Origin: Escarpia spicata
Lineage: Eukaryota; Annelida; Polychaeta; Sabellida; Siboglinidae
Direction: 5' to 3'
DNA length: 64,000 nt
Assembly (NCBI GenBank): GCA_963995525.1
Contig: OZ023213.1
Location: 23,970,598 to 24,034,597 of the forward strand
Of this stretch, positions 60,541-64,000 are shown in pieces (within the stretch, counting starts at the first letter, position 1; each line of letters opens with the position of its first letter). Both the position numbers and the translations under genes were made by a program. The notes below the pieces were generated by a model. The model was given only the letters and a program-made list of their open reading frames with translations, did not search any database and was not told the DNA's origin.

Positions 60541-62068
60541 ATTTGCGTTCGCGTTTGCGTGCGCATGTGTGTGCGTGCGTGCGTGTGTCTGCGTACGTGT
60601 TATGGTTTTGTGATTATCCACACATTTGAATTCAATGTTCTACATTTGTATACAACGAGGTGCCACCGATATCATTGCACCAACATGTTTGAACCGGCAG
60701 AATCGTGTTGTTATAAGCCACCCTTGTCTATTCCTCATTATTGATATTTTCTACATCTGTTCGTTATTAACACCAATTATAAACGTAACAGCTTTTCAAC
60801 ACATGAATACATGTTTGAACTTACGACATCCCGTTCTTTTTCTCCAGTTCCTCTGGACGAGTTTCCCACAAACGTTTGCGAACGCTTCCACGCTCTCGCA
60901 AGCAAGTTTCTTTGCGAGCACCTTGTCCTTCTGGTAATTCAAAATACAAAAATATAGTATTACTATCTAGATATCATTACACTGATTTCTGCACCAGCCA
61001 GAGAAAATCTCCCCGACGTTTACACGTCTCTTTCTATGCCCAATAGCTGCATTGGACCTTTGGTCCTTGATCTCCCAATTCTAGTTATTTTATATATTGA
61101 AGATCTCACTGATCGTGTGAAATATCATTGTACATGTTGACGATTCCAAACTGGACAAAGAAATTACGTCGGCGGCCGATTGATAGTTGGTGCAGGAATA
61201 TCAGGACTGTGTGTGCCTCTGGAGATTAACATTGCACCTTAAACTTAACGTAGACAAATGACTAACACAAATAAACGCATATTCACCGATGTCAAAGATC
61301 TCGATGCCACATTGCCCGACATTTTATTTTTAAAGTTCATAATAAGTAGTATACTTGTACTATCAGTTACAAGCCCTCTTATGGGTCCCTGGGCCTTTTG
61401 GAATCTGAATAAATACAACACAATACAATACAAAATGCAATGCAATTGTCACTGTATTTAAGAAATTGCTGCTCACACGTGGAAACAGTAAACGAATTGA
61501 ATGTGTTTATTACATTTTTACCCTCACAGGCACGCACATACATACGTACGCACGCACACACACACGAATGCACGCAGCCTGTCTTTCTCTCTCTCACACA
61601 CGCACACACACACTCAAACACACGCGCAACACACGCACTCTCTCTCTCTCTCTCTCTCACTCCCACACACGCACACGCACTCGCACACGCACACACACAC
61701 CCACTCGTATCCATGTAACCTACCTGGTTTGCACAAACATCAAATATGCAGCTGCTGTAGGAATTCTGTCCGAGCGTACTCTGCGGGGCAGAACAAGATA
61801 TATTGGTCACCATATATATATATATCAATTACTACTTTTTAGATAAATAAATGTAAAGGATTCCTCCTAAATACACCACTGTTAAATGCACGTCAAATAG
61901 TTCCAGGATCATTTTGAATGAGACTCAAACTTCAATGCCAACTATATACAAATCTCTCGTTATACGTGACATAAACAACAGTATCCAAACCATATGTGAC
62001 TTACCTTCTTCGCAAGACACTTGCGGAATGGGCCTCTCTTGTTTTTAAGGGCCCCGCAGTAATTGAGC
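60199..62068 (-). CDS. C8-TIL 3' end of a secreted VWD-type protein, unit 4 (intact, partial gene)
   Basis: Four exons on the minus strand join in phase and end at a stop: 62068-62005, 61780-61724, 60930-60825, 60392-60199. The product starts LNYCGALKNKRGPFRKCL, continues SSCIFDVCANQ, LACESVEAFANVCGKL and NWRKRTGC, and ends with a TIL domain (CPGELVWTTCGRACTRTC to LNQSTCEKHNLWPRPV). The seven C8 cysteines and ten TIL cysteines are all present. C8 and TIL modules follow VWD domains in extracellular multimeric or adhesive proteins. The TIL fold alone can inhibit serine proteases, but in this setting it is normally structural. The VWD part should lie further upstream (above 62.07 kb); I do not see it, and an RT insertion occupies that side. 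Which VWD protein this is cannot be told. Confidence 0.82.
60505..60600 (+). repeat. (GT)n microsatellite in unit 4 intron
   Basis: GT run followed by TGCGTGCG variants, at the same place as in other units. Confidence 0.95.
60825..60930 (-). CDS. Unit 4 exon: C8 domain, C-terminal half
   Basis: Acceptor AATTACCAG|AAGGAC, donor GGATGTC|GTAAGT. 106 nt, phase 0 to phase 1, the same as unit 3 (40619-40514). Three cysteines. Confidence 0.85.
61070..61440 (+). mobile_element. Decayed LINE RT fragment with (AATAC)n tail
   Basis: Broken frames give EDLTDRVK and DDSKLDKEI (normally FADDSKLYKEI), then a 3' end GGGCCTTTTGGAATCTGAAT followed by AATAC repeats. Inserted in the unit 4 intron. Confidence 0.55.
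61540..61702 (+). repeat. CA/CT-rich microsatellite
   Basis: Mixed (CA)n with a (CT)n block in the middle; lies just left of unit 4 exon 2. Confidence 0.9.
61724..61780 (-). CDS. Unit 4 exon: C8 domain, middle
   Basis: Acceptor CCCCGCAG|AGTACG, donor AACCAG|GTAGGT; 19 codons, phase 0 at both ends. Codes STLGQNSYSSCIFDVCANQ. Confidence 0.82.
62005..62068 (-). CDS. Unit 4 exon: C8 domain start
   Basis: Acceptor ATTCAACAG|GCTCAA, donor AAGAAG|GTAAGT. 64 nt, entering in phase 1. Codes YCGALKNKRGPFRKCLAKK. Confidence 0.8.
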
Positions 62069-62302
62069 CTGTTGAATCTCCTCTTATTCGCTGCGTTGCA
62101 AGTTAGTTTCACCTTGTCGACGGTTCTAAGACATGATACATCGTAATCATAATTCTGTTGCATCATCAGATTGGCTGGATTTTTGTATATTTACCATGCT
62201 TGCATGTCTATAAAACATAAAGCTAGCCATTGTTGGTTACGCATCAAATCTTTTCTTCGTGAACGTTTTCGCCAAATATGTATATATATTTTATATATAA
62301 AT

Positions 62303-62350
<48 letters not shown>

Positions 62351-62615
62351 CACACATAATATTTTTTTCACTGAGAAGTCTTTGTGTGAAGAAATCACAT
62401 TTAACATGTCTTTAATGATGGTATTCGTTTTAGGTGGCTTCTTGGGTGTTGATCCAACGTAACAAATGCTTTACTATTGTCACTTGTCCCAACATCTCCA
62501 TACATGGTGCCATTTTATGTATAAAACCAATTCCTCTTCACATACATACCCGCACGCACATACACACATACACACACGTGAACACGCGCACGCACACACA
62601 CGCACACGCACACAC
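62069..62615. other. Upstream intron/flank of unit 4, AT and CA repeats
   Basis: An (AT)n tract at 62278-62350 and CA-rich DNA at 62540-62618. No VWD exon found. Confidence 0.5.
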
Positions 62616-64000
62616 ACTCCATGATAGGCGAAAACAATAAAAAAGAGGGAAATCTAAAGAAGTTTTGGTCTTTCATCAAAAGCAAAAAGAAGGACAACAA
62701 CGGAGTAGCCCCACTCACGAAGAATGGCATCGTCCACAGTGACAGCCAGACTAAAGCTGACATTCTTAATATGCAGTTCTCATCAGTCTTCACCGACGGA
62801 GTCACGAACAATGTACTGAGCCTTGGAATGAGCCCATACAGTGACTTTCCGCATATCAGAGTATATGAAGCAGGAGTAAGAAAACTACTGGAAGCAGTCA
62901 AACCCCACAAAGCCACAGGACCTGATGGGATCCCAGCCAGGCTCCTGAAAGACTATGCCGCAGAACTTGCACCAGTGTTAACACTCATCTACCAGGCATC
63001 ACTCAACCAAGGTACAGTACCAGCAGACTGGAAGCACGCCTGGGTCATACCAGTATACAGGAAGGGAACAAGAACTACTGCTTCAAACTATAGACCCATA
63101 TCCCTCACGAGCATCTCCTGCAAGACATTGGAACACATCGTACACAGTAACCTGATGGACCACTTGGAACAGCACAACATCCTATCTGACTATCAGCATG
63201 GGTTTCGCAAACGTAGATCCTGTGAAACCCAACTCATCCAAGCTGTCGATGACCTAGCGATGTGCCTCAACGAGGGTGGCCAGATCGACGCTGTGCTGTT
63301 GGATTTCTCAAAGGCGTTTGACAAAGTATCCCACCACCACCTGGCTACCAAACTTCACCATTACGGAGTGAGAGGGAAGATGTTGGACTGGGTCAAAAGC
63401 TTCCCGAGCAGCCGCACCCAGGAAGTCATTCTGGAAGGCAAAAGACCATCGTCGGCTGCAGTGACCTCAGGCGTCCCACAGGGTTCAGTCCTTGGACCCA
63501 TCCTCTTCCTTTGCTATATAAATGACCTACCAGACCAAGTGTCCTCTACTGTACGCCTATTTGCCGATGACTGTCTCCTGTACCGAAACATCAACTCACG
63601 AGATGATGCAGATAAATTACAAGATGACATATACAGGCTACAGATGTGGGGAAAAAAATGGCTGATGGAGTTTAATCCGGACAAGTGCGAAGTTATCCGA
63701 ATTACCAACAGAAGGAAGAAGATAATTGTCAGTGATTACTCTATCCACGGACAACAATTGAAGGAGGTCAATGGAGCCAAGTACCTTGGAGTAACCATCG
63801 ACAGGAAACTAACATGGAGCGAACACATCAGCAACGTGACGCAGCAGTGTGACAGCCATGATCGAAAGTCTGAAATGGGAGACCCTTGCGAGTAGGCGGG
63901 CTAATGCCAAGCTCATAATGCTCTACCGCATCAGGAACAAGTTAGTGGACATAACAACGACTTCACTCACCGCCGCTTCAACTCGTACCAGAGGCAACGC
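62616..64000 (+). mobile_element. Non-LTR retrotransposon RT, 5'-truncated, internal deletion, runs off window
   Basis: The open frame 62621-63895 (424 codons) holds the RT domain of a jockey/CR1-like LINE: PHKATGPDGIPARLLK (residues 96-110), NYRPISLTS, the QHGFRKRRSC block, motif A LLDFSKAFD (226-234), GVPQGS (284-289) and motif C FADD (314-317), then WLMEFNPDKCEVI and AKYLGVTID. Catalytic Asp residues are present. The start lies at the edge of a CA microsatellite, so the endonuclease domain is missing. After SNVTQ the frame jumps: a second frame from about 63857 (SVTAMIESLKWETLASRRAN) gives the normal C-terminal end, so about 60 codons are lost in between. Dead copy at this locus, but well preserved, so a fairly young insertion. 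Confidence 0.9.

Overview
This is nuclear DNA from an animal, most likely a marine invertebrate; phylum cannot be fixed from the window. Evidence: genes split by GT-AG introns, decayed non-LTR retrotransposons, tRNA-headed SINE-like repeats, very long (GT)n and (GTGA)n arrays, and no operon structure. None of the long THSLTHS, HTHTHT or CVCVCV frames is a gene.

Region 1 (about 5.5-21.5 kb, + strand) holds one apparently complete P2X receptor (ATP-gated cation channel) gene. I placed twelve coding exons with consistent splice phases; together they predict about 450 residues with both membrane segments, all ten ectodomain cysteines, ATP-site lysines, the NFR motif and the YxxxK tail motif. Its introns hold two SINE-like repeats, an antisense decayed mobile-element protein gene, three LINE 3' ends, a pogo-like MITE and five tandem arrays. 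One array is made of decayed copies of the gene's own TM2-exon end plus splice donor.

Region 2 (about 22-29.9 kb) is gene-poor: a possible secreted cysteine-rich peptide exon, an L2-like LINE tail, a (GT)n array and unassigned sequence.

Region 3 (about 30-41.7 kb, resuming at 55.3-62.1 kb, - strand) is a dispersed tandem family of 3' gene ends coding for a C8 plus TIL module, as found after a von Willebrand D domain. The unit at 60.2-62.1 kb is intact over four exons. The unit at 39.7-41.7 kb is broken by a stop codon and a lost GT donor. Two more units (30.4 and 33.9 kb) keep only decayed TIL exons. Each of units 2-4 has a (GTGA)n array at the same place downstream.

Region 4 (about 41.8-50.2 kb) is repeat-rich: a decayed RT, a 96-bp satellite, a 41-bp satellite, a 286-bp satellite, and a tyrosine-recombinase (YR) ORF. 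The YR ORF has Asp where the catalytic Tyr is expected and is followed by a 73-bp array and a B1-A2-B2 direct-repeat arrangement resembling Ngaro/PAT-type YR retrotransposons.

Region 5 (about 51-60.2 kb) is a nearly identical 4.6-kb tandem duplication, either very recent or an assembly/haplotype artefact. The right edge (62.6-64 kb) holds a 5'-truncated non-LTR RT with an internal deletion, running off the window.
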